A stretch of 64,000 bases of DNA from JAJDIA01 sp031555735. GTDB taxonomy: Bacteria; Bacteroidota; Bacteroidia; Bacteroidales; Tannerellaceae. The notes below the pieces were generated by a model. It did no database searches. It saw nothing but the letters and a program-made list of their open reading frames with translations, and had not been told where the DNA came from. The translations under genes were made by a program, and so were the position numbers. The stretch spans positions 1-64,000 of the forward strand of contig JAVBUE010000004.1 of NCBI GenBank assembly GCA_031555735.1. Direction: 5' to 3'. Below, in pieces: positions 25,623-35,515 of the stretch (position 1 is the stretch's first letter; each line of letters opens with the position of its first letter).

Positions 25623-26126
25623 ATGAGTAAGATTTCTATTATTGCAGCGTTGGCCGATAACAATGCGATCGGTAAGAACCAGCAGTTGATGTGGCATTTG
25701 CCGGCAGACATGAACCGCTTCAAAGCGCTGACGACAGGGCATGCCGTGATTATGGGGCGTAAAACCTTCGAATCGCTGCCCAAAGGTGCGCTTCCCAACC
25801 GGAAAAACGTGGTGCTTACCTCCTTACCGGAAGCAGGGTTTGTCAACTGTTTCGCCTGTGAGTCGATGCGCGACGCATTGGAGATGTGCGAGAAGGAAGA
25901 CGAGATTTTTGTGATCGGCGGCGCTATGGTCTATAGACAAGCCTTAGGGCGTGCGGACAAGATGTACCTGACACGCGTCCATCATGTGTTTGAAGATGCG
26001 ACGACATTCTTCCCCGTTGTCAATTACGACGAATGGGAAGAGGTGGAACGGCAGGAGTTTCCCGCCGACGACACGCATCTGTATCCGTTTACCTTCCTGA
26101 CCTACATCCGGAAGAAAAAGGCGTAA
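25623..26126 (+). CDS. folA: Dihydrofolate reductase
   Basis: Reduces dihydrofolate to tetrahydrofolate with NADPH. The 167-residue length is typical. Visible motifs are ISIIAALADNNAIGKNQQLM at the N-terminus, WHLPADMNRFKALTTGHAVI with the catalytic acidic residue near position 28, MGRKTFESLPKGALPNRKNV for NADPH binding, and IFVIGGAMVYRQAL near residue 97. It pairs with thyA upstream and is followed by a strong hairpin terminator. Confidence 0.97.
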   Translation: MSKISIIAALADNNAIGKNQQLMWHLPADMNRFKALTTGHAVIMGRKTFESLPKGALPNRKNVVLTSLPEAGFVNCFACESMRDALEMCEKEDEIFVIGGAMVYRQALGRADKMYLTRVHHVFEDATTFFPVVNYDEWEEVERQEFPADDTHLYPFTFLTYIRKKKA

Positions 26127-26149
26127 CAAAGGCAGTCGGCAACCTATCA

Positions 26150-26196
26150 GGCAAACTTCATGACCGTCATCCGGTAATGAGGTTTGCCTTCTTTAT
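26150..26196 (+). terminator. Rho-independent terminator after folA
   Basis: GGCAAACTTCAT (26150-26161) pairs with ATGAGGTTTGCC (26177-26188) over 12 bases with one G-U. The interior loop has its own CCG-rich bases, and the stem is followed by TTCTTTATTT. Confidence 0.8.
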
Positions 26197-26291
26197 TTCT
26201 AATTAACATAAAATTTACATTTTTTTATCCTTACTTTGTGTCTATACAAGGGAAAGGACTTGTTCCATTAACAGCTTAACACGATATCGAT

Positions 26292-29200
26292 ATGAAGCTA
26301 CGTACCCTCTGCATCATGCTACTGACGACAGGTAGCCTGTCGTGGATCGCTTTCAGCAGTGATATGCAACCCGTACCGCAACCGGCCGAAGCCATCGCCC
26401 GGGCAATGCAACAACAGCAAACGCCCCAGCTGATCAAAGCGCTCATCACCCACCTGAAAGGAGAGTTGGAGAAGGATTACGACAGCTTCCCCGCGCTGAT
26501 CGGCAAAGTAGAGGAATACACCCGTACGTGTACCGATCCGGTGGGAACCGCACTCCTGCACTCCATGGCTGCCGAGATGTACAACCGGTATTATCAGCAA
26601 AACCGTTGGATAATCCGCCAACGGACCAACCTGAGCGCATACACCCCCGACGATATCCGGGAATGGACGGAAAACCTGTTTACCCAAAAGATAAAAGAAG
26701 AGCTGGCCGCTTCCCTCGAACCGGCCGCTCTGTTACAGCAGACTCCTTCCTCCCGATACAAAGAGATCATGGATAGTGGGAAAGACTCACCTGCCCTCCG
26801 TCCCACCCTGTATGATTTCCTGATCGCCCGCGCTATCGACATCCAACCGACAGACGCGTACTACCAGGAATGGCTGGCCTACCGCCGGATGCAGGACAAC
26901 CCGAAAGCGACCCTGCTGGTGGAACTCGATTACCTGAAATATACCTGCTATCAGCACTATTCGGAAGCGTCCAGACAAGCATACGAATCCTCGTTAGACA
27001 GCCTGTATCGGCAGTATGCCGCGGCAGACTATTCGATCGAGGTACTGATCGAAAAGGTGGAGCTGCTATCCGGCCGCCGCTTGCTATCCAGCCACCGCGA
27101 CCAGTCTGCGAAAGAAGATTCCCTTATCGCTACTCAGGTAGCGCTGTGTAAAGAAGGCATCGCCCGCTACCCGCGTTATCCGCGCACGGCGTCGCTCCGG
27201 AACATGCTGGCGTCCTGGGAAACGCCTGTTTTGCAGACGGAGGTATCCAACACGGCCTATCCGAACGACAGTTTATCCATCCGGGTTATCTATACGAACG
27301 TACGGGACGTAACCATCCGGCTGTACGAAAGCAAACGTGCCCTGTCAGAGATTGCGAACGGCTATACTGCCGATCTCAAAGCGCCCAAAGGGCGTCTGGT
27401 GAAAGATATCCGTATATCCCTTCCCAATTCGCCTTTCATACAGCGCGACACCACCGTGAAGATCCCCACGGCAAACACCGGTTTATTTGCATGTGTAGTG
27501 TCCGTCCCGGGACAGTCGTTGCAAAACGAGCATGTGGTCAGCATCAGCCGGTTGGCAGCCGTCCACCGGCTCATCGGCGCACAGAATGAAGTATTGGTGA
27601 CCGATTTCAAGAGCGGTAAACCCATCCCCCAGGCTGTAGTCACGCTGTATCGATCGCGGCAAGGCGGGTATGCGGCGCAGGGCACCTTGGCGACCGACCG
27701 GAACGGATTGGCCCTGCTTCCCCAAGGAGACAAAATACGCGCTTTCCGGGTTTCGCTGCCCAATGATACCGCCTCCCGCTTCGTAGAGGTGTATTCACCC
27801 GAACAACCGGAACTTATCGACCAGGCACAAACAACCGTATCCTTCTTCACCGACCGGAGTATATACCGGCCGGGACAGACCGTAAGTTTCAAAGGTATCG
27901 CCACCCTGATCGGATCCGACCGGTCGCAAGTCGTTCCCCACCGTACGATCCAGGTGTCCTTACATGATGCCAACTACAAAGAGATCGCCACGAAGCAGCT
28001 TATCACGAATGAATTCGGTTCGTTCCATGGCGAATTCACGTTATCCCGGGAGGCGCTGAACGGCCAATTCTCAATACAAACCGGTATCTCCTCCATCTAT
28101 TTCAGGGTGGAAGACTATAAACGGCCCACCTTTGCCGTGGAGCTCGACACGATCCGGGGCGAAGTAGCCTTCGGCGACGAAGTGACGATACAGGGGAAAG
28201 CACAGGCTTTCTCCGGGATGGCGCTGACGGAAGGGAATGTAACCTGGCGTATCGTCAGCCGGCCTTTCTGGCTGGGACGGGGGATCCAGGCTGCTGTCCA
28301 GCAGGTCGCAGAGGGGAACAGCCCGCTGGCGGCCGACGGCTCATTCTCCTTCTCGTTCCGTCCGGAGAAGAACGCCAACGATCCTTCTCCCTGCTACCGC
28401 AGCTACGAAGCGACAGTTGTGGTGACCGACAGCAAAGGGGAAAGCCAGGAGACACAGGCATTCTTCAGTGTGGGAGACGTCAGCCTCGTTTTATCGACCG
28501 ACCTCCCTGCGATGATCGAAAAGGATTCGTTACGGATGACGGTCACGGCGCAGACATTGAACGGTCAACAGGCAGCCACGACTGGAACCTGGCGGATCGC
28601 CGCCTGGGCAAATACGGGGGAAGAACACCGCTGGCCGTGGGGAGTCCCCTACCAGGAAGGGAAAACCATGGCGTCCGGCGCCTTCCATACCGGCCAGCCG
28701 TTGGATACCACCCCGCTGCGCGCCCTGCCTTCGGGACGATACCACCTCTACCTCAACGCCCGCGACAGCAAAGGACGGGAGGTCACCCATGAACAGGATA
28801 TGGTTCTGTATGCGCGGGAGGACCAGCATCCGCCTATATTTACCCCATTCTGGATCGTCAACGACCATACCACTTGCCTGCCGGGTGAAGAAGCGTCGTT
28901 CTACCTGGGCACCTCATACCAGGAAGCGCATATCCTGTATGAAGTATTTAATGGGAATGTATGCGTATCCCGTAAACGGATCGTCCTCTCCAATGAGATC
29001 CAACGTTTTACACTTCCTTTCCGTGCCGAATGGAAAGAAGGGGCAGTTGTGGTCTTTACCTTCATCAAAAACGGAGAAATGCATAGCACCAACCTCACGC
29101 TGGAACGGAAAAAGCCGGATAGGACGCTCGCGATCAAACCCATCACCTTCCGCGACCGGCTGGTTCCCGGCACGAAGGAAAGTTGGACATTCCGGATTAC

Positions 29201-31940
29201 GGATGCCGACTCACGGACTGCCGATGCCGAAGTATTGGCAGGAATGTACGACGCGTCGTTAGACAAGCTGATGCCCGGCAGTTGGGTATTCAACCCCGTC
29301 CCCTATATCTACCGGCCGATTCCTGCATTCAATATGGGAGAGATGTTCCGTGAAAGCAGCGGATGGACACGTGCCGAGCCCCGGATGGCGGAAGTGCCTG
29401 ACTATGCGTTCGACCACCTGAATTGGCAGGATGCCTTGTTTGCACCCCGGGGATCGCGCGAAGGGATAATCGCCACGTACGGGGGACCGGCATCTACCGT
29501 GATGATGAAAGCGTCGGCCAGTCAGGCAGACGCGACCATGGCGTTGCGGGCGGGCACTAATGTGGTGATGGAAGAGAGTATGGCGGCGGATCAAACGGAA
29601 GCGACAACACCTCCTATGGTTTCCGCTCCCCTCCAACTCCGGCAGAACTTCAACGAAACGGCCTTCTTCTACCCTGCCCTGCGTACGAATGAAGTGGGTG
29701 ATGTGCTGATCCAATTCACACTGCCGGAAAGCAATACTACCTGGAAATTCCAGGCGGTGGCACATACGAAAGACCTGAGATATGGACATCTGACCCGTGA
29801 AGTGATCTCCAATAAACCGTTTATGGTAACTCCCAACCTGCCCCGCTTCCTGCGGGAAGGCGACCGGGTGACGATCACGGCCCAATTGCTGAACCAACTC
29901 GACAAGGAGCTATCAGGCAAAGCAAGGATCGAATTATTCGATCCGGCGACCGACCGGTTACTGGATGGCTGGAATCAACCCGAACAACCGTTTACCCTCG
30001 CATCCGGGAAGACCGGGACAGTAGCGTGGACGGTTGACACACCGACGGGGATCAGCCTGGCAGGTTGCCGGATCATCGCCGAAAGCGCGGACGGGAGCGA
30101 TGGCGAACAGCACCTGCTTCCTGTTCTCTCCAACCGCATCCTGGTGACGGAAAGCACACCTGTTTATCTGCTCCAGCCGGGAGAAAAAACAATCCGCATC
30201 CCGGAAGGGAAAGGGAGCCGGGAACCTTTCCGGCTGACGATGGAGCTGACAGCCAATCCCGTATGGTATGCCGTACAGGCGTTACCCTCCCTGACACAGC
30301 CGGACAATGATAATATCCTGTCGTGGTTTGCTTCCTACTACAGCAACACCCTTGCCTCCCACATCGCATCCGCGCATCCGCGCATGCAACGTATCATCAG
30401 CTTGTGGACGGCAGCGGGCGGCGATGCATCGACCTTACGCTCCAACCTGGAAAAGAATGAAGAACTGAAAAATATCCTGCTCGAAGAAACGCCGTGGGTG
30501 CTGGCTGCCGATACGGAAACGGAACAGAAACAACGCCTCGCCCTCCTGTTCGACATGAACCGGGCGGCCAACCTGAAAGATGCGGCGTTGCAAAGACTCG
30601 CCGAGCAACAAACGACGGATGGCGGATGGAGCTGGTTCAAGGGGTTCCAAACCGACCGGATCATCACCCTCTCCATCGTACGGGGCATGCAGCAACTGGA
30701 ACAGCTCCATGCCGCACAATGGAACGAGGCGGAACAGGCAATGCTGCAAAAAGCAATTGCCTGCCTGGACACCTATATCCGGAATGATTTTACCGCGCTG
30801 AAGAAAAACGATAAACAATGGCAGAAGGCTACTCCGTCGTCTTGGCAACTGACGTACCTGCTTGTCCGAAGCGGCCTCCGGAAAGCGCCCGTATCTGCCG
30901 AGACGCAGGAAGCGATCCGGTTCTATACGCAGCATGCCGCCAAAGACTGGAACAAATTATCGTATGCCGGAAAAGGGGAGACAGCGCTGCTGGCTCACCG
31001 CAACGGCGATAAAACGACGGCGAACGCTATCCTGGCGTGGTTGCGCAAGACAGCAACCAACTCGGAAGAGCAGGGGATGTACTGGGCGAACAACCGGCAG
31101 GGCGACGACTTCTTCACCTCTCCCGTCGATACCCATTGCCTGTTGATGGCAGCCTTCAATGAACTGAGTCCGGACAGTAAGGAGACCGACCGGATGAAAC
31201 AGTGGTTGCTGAACCGGAAGCGTACGCAAAACTGGGGAACGGCTCCTTCGAGTATCCACGCGATCTATACACTGTTGCTGACCGGCAGCGACTGGCTGTC
31301 TGACGACAACACCCTCACCGCACAATGGGGCGGACAGACATTCACCAGCGGATCAGGCGAAACAGCGACAGGCTATCTCAAAGCGGCGGTGGAAGGAAAG
31401 GCGATCACAGCGAACACCCAGACCCTCGTCCTCCGCAAAGAAGGTAATGCGCCAGCCTGGGGCGCTATCTATAACCAGTACTTCGAATCCATCGACAAGG
31501 TAAACGCGCATAAAGGGGTTCTGAATGTGGAAAAGAAACTGTTTGTGGAGATCAACAGCGGAACCGAACGCCAGCTTCGCCCCGTAACGGCCGACACCCC
31601 GCTCCGGGTTGGCGATAAGGGGATCGTCCGGCTGACCATCCGTACCGACCGCCCCATGGATTATGTAGCCCTGAAAGATCTCCGGGCGGGTTGCTTTGAA
31701 CCGGTACAGATGCTTTCCGGTTATCATTACAAGGACGGCATCGGTTACTACCAATCACCGGAAGATGTATCGGAAAACTTCTTCTTCACCCGCTTACCCA
31801 AGGGAACCTATGTGCTGGAATATCCGGTATATGTATCCCGCCCGGGTGATTATGCAGGAGGTATCAGTACCATCCAATGTGTGTATGCGCCTGAATTCAC
31901 CTCCCATACAGCCGGAGAATGGATTCTGGTACATAATTAG
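26292..31940 (+). CDS. Giant alpha-2-macroglobulin family protein without thioester
   Basis: A 1882-residue secreted protein with a Sec signal (MKLRTLCIMLLTTGSLSWIA) and no clear lipobox. Residues 150-800 are a string of macroglobulin-type beta domains; the MG2-like segment TTVSFFTDRSIYRPGQTVSF is near 515. The A2M core signature region FNETAFFYPALRTNEVGDVL is near residue 1120, then the bait-like segment and an alpha-helical toroid (TTDGGWSWFKGFQTDRIITL near 1440). I find no Cys-x-Glu-Gln thioester motif; the expected position reads SLTQPDNDNILSWFASYYSN. Bacterial A2Ms trap proteases; this Bacteroidales subtype must act without covalent capture. Its function is unproven. Confidence 0.9.
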   Translation: MKLRTLCIMLLTTGSLSWIAFSSDMQPVPQPAEAIARAMQQQQTPQLIKALITHLKGELEKDYDSFPALIGKVEEYTRTCTDPVGTALLHSMAAEMYNRYYQQNRWIIRQRTNLSAYTPDDIREWTENLFTQKIKEELAASLEPAALLQQTPSSRYKEIMDSGKDSPALRPTLYDFLIARAIDIQPTDAYYQEWLAYRRMQDNPKATLLVELDYLKYTCYQHYSEASRQAYESSLDSLYRQYAAADYSIEVLIEKVELLSGRRLLSSHRDQSAKEDSLIATQVALCKEGIARYPRYPRTASLRNMLASWETPVLQTEVSNTAYPNDSLSIRVIYTNVRDVTIRLYESKRALSEIANGYTADLKAPKGRLVKDIRISLPNSPFIQRDTTVKIPTANTGLFACVVSVPGQSLQNEHVVSISRLAAVHRLIGAQNEVLVTDFKSGKPIPQAVVTLYRSRQGGYAAQGTLATDRNGLALLPQGDKIRAFRVSLPNDTASRFVEVYSPEQPELIDQAQTTVSFFTDRSIYRPGQTVSFKGIATLIGSDRSQVVPHRTIQVSLHDANYKEIATKQLITNEFGSFHGEFTLSREALNGQFSIQTGISSIYFRVEDYKRPTFAVELDTIRGEVAFGDEVTIQGKAQAFSGMALTEGNVTWRIVSRPFWLGRGIQAAVQQVAEGNSPLAADGSFSFSFRPEKNANDPSPCYRSYEATVVVTDSKGESQETQAFFSVGDVSLVLSTDLPAMIEKDSLRMTVTAQTLNGQQAATTGTWRIAAWANTGEEHRWPWGVPYQEGKTMASGAFHTGQPLDTTPLRALPSGRYHLYLNARDSKGREVTHEQDMVLYAREDQHPPIFTPFWIVNDHTTCLPGEEASFYLGTSYQEAHILYEVFNGNVCVSRKRIVLSNEIQRFTLPFRAEWKEGAVVVFTFIKNGEMHSTNLTLERKKPDRTLAIKPITFRDRLVPGTKESWTFRITDADSRTADAEVLAGMYDASLDKLMPGSWVFNPVPYIYRPIPAFNMGEMFRESSGWTRAEPRMAEVPDYAFDHLNWQDALFAPRGSREGIIATYGGPASTVMMKASASQADATMALRAGTNVVMEESMAADQTEATTPPMVSAPLQLRQNFNETAFFYPALRTNEVGDVLIQFTLPESNTTWKFQAVAHTKDLRYGHLTREVISNKPFMVTPNLPRFLREGDRVTITAQLLNQLDKELSGKARIELFDPATDRLLDGWNQPEQPFTLASGKTGTVAWTVDTPTGISLAGCRIIAESADGSDGEQHLLPVLSNRILVTESTPVYLLQPGEKTIRIPEGKGSREPFRLTMELTANPVWYAVQALPSLTQPDNDNILSWFASYYSNTLASHIASAHPRMQRIISLWTAAGGDASTLRSNLEKNEELKNILLEETPWVLAADTETEQKQRLALLFDMNRAANLKDAALQRLAEQQTTDGGWSWFKGFQTDRIITLSIVRGMQQLEQLHAAQWNEAEQAMLQKAIACLDTYIRNDFTALKKNDKQWQKATPSSWQLTYLLVRSGLRKAPVSAETQEAIRFYTQHAAKDWNKLSYAGKGETALLAHRNGDKTTANAILAWLRKTATNSEEQGMYWANNRQGDDFFTSPVDTHCLLMAAFNELSPDSKETDRMKQWLLNRKRTQNWGTAPSSIHAIYTLLLTGSDWLSDDNTLTAQWGGQTFTSGSGETATGYLKAAVEGKAITANTQTLVLRKEGNAPAWGAIYNQYFESIDKVNAHKGVLNVEKKLFVEINSGTERQLRPVTADTPLRVGDKGIVRLTIRTDRPMDYVALKDLRAGCFEPVQMLSGYHYKDGIGYYQSPEDVSENFFFTRLPKGTYVLEYPVYVSRPGDYAGGISTIQCVYAPEFTSHTAGEWILVHN

Positions 31941-32015
31941 TACTGTTTGTACATCACGTATCATATTTTTTATGTACGTTTGTGAGTTGATTTATTATCT
32001 GATTTTTAGAAGTAT

Positions 32016-32396
32016 ATGAAACGGATTATTTTTATTTTAACAGCCATCCTGCTTGCAACGGGAATATCCTCAGCCCAGCAACAGGCCGCCGTCATCGCGA
32101 CCGAACACGCTACGTTCGACTTTGGTCAGATTAAGGAAGCGGACGGAAAAGTAACACATACATTTGAAATATCCAACCAGGGCGAAAGCCCGTTGGTCAT
32201 TACCCGTGTGATCGCATCCTGCGGATGTACCACTCCCGAATGGACGAAAGAGCCGATACCGGCCGGAAAAACAGGACAAATATCCATCACATTTGACCCT
32301 GCCAGCCGCCCCGGCCCGTTCACCAAAACGATTTCGGTATATAGCAACGGGAAAACGGGTAGTTTTATCCTGACCATACGCGGGGAGGTATTATAA
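32016..32396 (+). CDS. Secreted single-domain DUF1573 protein
   Basis: The 126-residue protein has a signal peptide (RIIFILTAILLATGISSAQQ) and one Ig-like DUF1573 domain: HATFDFGQIKEADGKVTHTF, then VIASCGCTTPEW with the invariant CGC pair, and GKTGQISITFDPASRPGPF. The family is very common in Bacteroidetes and of unknown function, probably a periplasmic or surface binding module. It lies 75 bases after the macroglobulin-like gene and 41 bases before a longer paralogue whose first domain is closely similar, so a local duplication is likely. Confidence 0.88.
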   Translation: MKRIIFILTAILLATGISSAQQQAAVIATEHATFDFGQIKEADGKVTHTFEISNQGESPLVITRVIASCGCTTPEWTKEPIPAGKTGQISITFDPASRPGPFTKTISVYSNGKTGSFILTIRGEVL

Positions 32397-32437
32397 GGTA
32401 TGACTGAATGATAATTATTAAAAGGGAAAACGAATAG

Positions 32438-33547
32438 ATGCAGCGATTGAAAAGGGTGATGATAACCCTTATCGGAGCATTGTGTATGATCGCGGCAAGC
32501 GCCCAGAACAATGCGCGGATTAGTGCGGATGTGCTTACCTATAACTTTGGGAATATTTCCGAGGGAGACGGGTTAGCCAGCCATGTGTTTACAATCAAAA
32601 ATACAGGGGCAAGTCCTTTGGTGATCACCCGGATCACGGCATCGTGCGGTTGTACCCAGCCCGAATGGTCGAAAGAACCGATCCCGGCAGGCGGAACAGG
32701 TGCAGTAAAAATCACCTACAACCCGGCAGGCCGTCCCGGTCCTTTCCATAAAACGATCTCCATCTTCAGCAACGGGAATAAAGGCGCTTATATGTTGGCC
32801 GTCCGGGGCAATGTCACGCCTAAAATCACCCAGCCGGCATTGATATATCCCTATTCTGTAGGCGATTTAAAGCTGACCACCAAGACGGTGCTGTTCAGCT
32901 CCGTCCGTCCCAACGAGACCCTGGGTGAACGGATCTATATCACCAATGATGGGCTGACCACAATCACCCTCGACGTAGGCAAACTGCCGGGATATATGTC
33001 GGCACAAGCGATCCCCGCCACGATCCAGCCTCGTGGCACCGGAGAGATCTCCATCCTGATCGACGGCAATGCAGCGAAACGGAGAGGACGTATCGCCATG
33101 GAATTGCCCGTCACGGTGAAAAGTGCCGAAAAGGAAGAAGTATCCGGCATAATCCAGATTGCCGCCAATATGATCGATAACTTCAGCAAACTCTCCGCCT
33201 CGGAAAAAGCGCAGGCGCCGGTAGCCGAACTGTCGAATACCCTGGTGGAATTCGGGCAGGTAGCGGAAAAAGGCAGTTTTATCCCGCTGATCGGCGGCAA
33301 GGCATCGGTCACCTTTGACATCACGAACACAGGTAAATCCCCTTTACATATCTACAGCATCACCAGCGACGACGAACGGCTGGATATCTCAGGCGGCAGG
33401 AAAGAGCTCAAACCGGGCGCAAAAACCACGTTCAAGATATCCATTCGTCCCAAAGACGTGAAAGCGAAAATGGAAGCCTTGATCAACGTTGTCTGCAACG
33501 ACCCGAACGGACCTGTTCGCCTGATCAAAGTAACAGCCTATAAATAA
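32438..33547 (+). CDS. Secreted multi-domain DUF1573 protein
   Basis: A 369-residue protein with signal peptide MITLIGALCMIAASAQ. Its first 125 residues repeat the upstream gene: VLTYNFGNISEGDGLASHVF, ITASCGCTQPEWSKEPIPAG, AGRPGPFHKTISIFSNGNK. Two further Ig-like domains follow (about 140-235 and 255-365, the latter starting LVEFGQVAEKGSFIPLIGG and lacking the Cys pair). This looks like an extended paralogue made by duplication and domain gain. meaB begins 12 bases downstream, so the three may share a transcript although their roles differ. Confidence 0.87.
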   Translation: MQRLKRVMITLIGALCMIAASAQNNARISADVLTYNFGNISEGDGLASHVFTIKNTGASPLVITRITASCGCTQPEWSKEPIPAGGTGAVKITYNPAGRPGPFHKTISIFSNGNKGAYMLAVRGNVTPKITQPALIYPYSVGDLKLTTKTVLFSSVRPNETLGERIYITNDGLTTITLDVGKLPGYMSAQAIPATIQPRGTGEISILIDGNAAKRRGRIAMELPVTVKSAEKEEVSGIIQIAANMIDNFSKLSASEKAQAPVAELSNTLVEFGQVAEKGSFIPLIGGKASVTFDITNTGKSPLHIYSITSDDERLDISGGRKELKPGAKTTFKISIRPKDVKAKMEALINVVCNDPNGPVRLIKVTAYK

Positions 33548-33559
33548 CCCCGCACAATC

Positions 33560-34666
33560 ATGGAGCATCCGGAGAACGATGAAATGTACAAAGGATTGAA
33601 GGTCAATAAAGGGATATCCGATGTCCCGACCGTGAATCCCTACCTGAATAAACGTATCCAGCGCAAACAATATACCCCCGCCGAATTCGTGGAGGGGATC
33701 CTGAAAGGGGATATCACCATCCTCAGCCAGGCAGTCACGCTGGTGGAAAGCGCCCGGCATGAACACCAGGCGATAGCCCAGGAAATCATCGAGAAATGCC
33801 TTCCCCATGCCGGCAAATCCGTACGTATCGGTATTACCGGCGTACCGGGAGCGGGTAAAAGCACTTCCATAGACGCATTCGGGATGCACTTGGTAAGACA
33901 GGGGAAGAAACTGGCGGTGTTGGCCATCGACCCCAGCAGTGAGAAGACGAAAGGCAGTATCCTGGGTGATAAAACACGGATGGAAGAGCTGTCGCGTGAA
34001 AAGAATGCCTTTATCCGCCCTTCACCTTCCGCCGGATCGTTGGGGGGTGTTGCCCGTAAGACCCGGGAGACGGTTATCCTCTGCGAAGCCGCCGGTTTTG
34101 ATACCGTCTTTATCGAAACGGTCGGCGTGGGACAAAGCGAAACGGCCGTCCATTCCATGTCCGACTTCTTCCTGCTGATCCAGTTGGCAGGCACGGGCGA
34201 TGAGCTTCAGGGTATCAAGCGCGGTATTATGGAGATGGCCGACGGTATCATCATCAACAAAGCGGATGGCGACAATATCGACAAAGCCAACCTTGCCGCC
34301 GCCCAATTCCGCAATGCCCTGCACCTCTTCCCGCAGACCGAATCCGGCTGGGTACCCGAAGTGCTCACCTACTCGGGCTACTTCAGCATCGGCATCCCGG
34401 AGATCTGGGAAATGGTGGACAGGTATGTAGCCCATACCCAGGCCAACGGTTTCTTTCGCCATAAACGGAACGAACAGGCAAAATACTGGATGTACGAAAG
34501 CATCAACGAATTCCTGCGCGACAACTTCTACCACAATACCGCCATCGAGCAACTGCTGCCCGTCACCGAGCTACAGGTACTGAACAATGAGATCAGCTCC
34601 TTTGTCGGCGCCCGCCGCATGCTGGATCTCTACCTCGATTCTTTATCGGCGAAGAAGGCAGATTGA
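33560..34666 (+). CDS. meaB: MeaB-type GTPase, methylmalonyl-CoA mutase chaperone
   Basis: MeaB/ArgK G3E GTPases load and protect adenosylcobalamin in methylmalonyl-CoA mutase. The 368-residue length fits. The Walker A motif GITGVPGAGKSTSIDAFG is near residue 91, DPSSEKTKGSILGDKTRM follows, the switch region ETVGVGQSETAVHSM is near 190, and the base-recognition motif INKADGD is near 233. The C-terminal helices for dimerisation are present. No mutase subunit lies in this window, but another B12-dependent enzyme (EutBC) lies 3 kb downstream. An additional role for EutBC is only a possibility. Confidence 0.95.
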   Translation: MEHPENDEMYKGLKVNKGISDVPTVNPYLNKRIQRKQYTPAEFVEGILKGDITILSQAVTLVESARHEHQAIAQEIIEKCLPHAGKSVRIGITGVPGAGKSTSIDAFGMHLVRQGKKLAVLAIDPSSEKTKGSILGDKTRMEELSREKNAFIRPSPSAGSLGGVARKTRETVILCEAAGFDTVFIETVGVGQSETAVHSMSDFFLLIQLAGTGDELQGIKRGIMEMADGIIINKADGDNIDKANLAAAQFRNALHLFPQTESGWVPEVLTYSGYFSIGIPEIWEMVDRYVAHTQANGFFRHKRNEQAKYWMYESINEFLRDNFYHNTAIEQLLPVTELQVLNNEISSFVGARRMLDLYLDSLSAKKAD

Positions 34667-34786
34667 TCGCTGATCCGCTTCGTCGATCAAAACACCCGGT
34701 ACAAACGGCCATCGTCCCGTTGGTCGATTCAACCCATCCCCTCGTATGGAGACCTCCACCCTTCGGTCGATAGCCGGCCAGGCAGG

Positions 34787-34843
34787 GTTAAACTTCCGTT
34801 TGTTTTTCCGTCAAAAGGATAAAGCAAACAATTGAAGTTTAAC
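34787..34843. repeat. Inverted repeat upstream of the small secreted protein gene
   Basis: GTTAAACTTC (34787-34796) and GAAGTTTAAC (34834-34843) are perfect complements 37 bases apart. An inner GTTTG/CAAAC pair can extend the stem. The right arm ends 18 bases before the ATG at 34862. It could be a terminator for the meaB transcript, a leader structure or an operator. Confidence 0.45.
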
Positions 34844-34861
34844 ACATAAAAAACAAGCATC

Positions 34862-35269
34862 ATGAAACGTTTAGTAATCGCAGTAGCCGCAATGGCAATG
34901 AGTGTATCCCTGAGTTTTGCACAACGTCCGCAAATGGCAAAAGAACCGTTCGCAATCAACCTCGACAAGCTGAGCCAGTGCTTGCAACTGGAAGCGTACC
35001 AACAGGGGAAAGTAGCCGCGATCAACGCCGCATTTGCCCAGTCACAACAGGAAAACCGGTTCGCTCGCATCCCCCGGCATGCAAAAGACAAACAGGTACG
35101 TCAACTGTATGCCACTCATCTCCAATCCATGAGAGAGGTACTGACAAACGACCAGCTCCGCACGTACACCACCATCCTGAACGCGACGTACAACAACCAG
35201 CAGCTTCAGAACCAAGAGCTCCGTACCAACCGGTATCTGGCGGAAAGAAGAACGATCGACAGGGAATAG
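34862..35269 (+). CDS. Small secreted helical protein, unknown function
   Basis: A 135-residue protein with signal peptide MKRLVIAVAAMAMSVSLSFA. The mature part is alpha-helical, rich in Gln, Asn and Arg, and contains KLSQCLQLEAYQQGKVAAIN and YATHLQSMREVLTNDQLRTY. The spacing of these helices (a leucine-rich turn, then LTNDQLRTY) recalls LTxxQ-type or Spy-like periplasmic proteins of Bacteroidetes that follow sigma/anti-sigma genes, but similarity is weak. I cannot assign a function. A long hairpin-forming repeat lies just downstream. Confidence 0.75.
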   Translation: MKRLVIAVAAMAMSVSLSFAQRPQMAKEPFAINLDKLSQCLQLEAYQQGKVAAINAAFAQSQQENRFARIPRHAKDKQVRQLYATHLQSMREVLTNDQLRTYTTILNATYNNQQLQNQELRTNRYLAERRTIDRE

Positions 35270-35348
35270 ATCATTACAGATCATCAAAGAAAACGGCAAG
35301 GTGCATGTGTGTATCAAAAGTAATCCGGCACACAGATGACACAGATTA

Positions 35349-35416
35349 AAACAGATGACCACAGATTCTTTTAGGTTGATTATTAAATCGTCTAAAGGAT
35401 CTGTGGTCATCTGTTT
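35349..35416. repeat. 18-bp perfect inverted repeat, intergenic hairpin
   Basis: AAACAGATGACCACAGAT (35349-35366) and ATCTGTGGTCATCTGTTT (35399-35416) are exact complements with a 32-base loop, which itself has weaker complementarity. The left arm is preceded by CACAGATGACACAGATTAAA, a shorter direct copy of the CAGAT motif. It lies between the small secreted gene and eutH and probably ends transcription or belongs to a dispersed repeat family. A related CAGATCAGA repeat opens leuD. Confidence 0.8.
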
Positions 35417-35515
35417 GTATCCCAAAAAAAGCGCTTTGTGAGTAGATAAACGTCTTTCCGTGAAGAAAATACCGGATATGAACACTTTTATCCTACCTTT
35501 GGACATAAATATCGA

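Noticed and set aside
35270..35515. Possible cobalamin riboswitch before the eut genes
   Set aside because: No B12 box or paired aptamer arms are recognisable; the structure there is a simple 18-bp hairpin.
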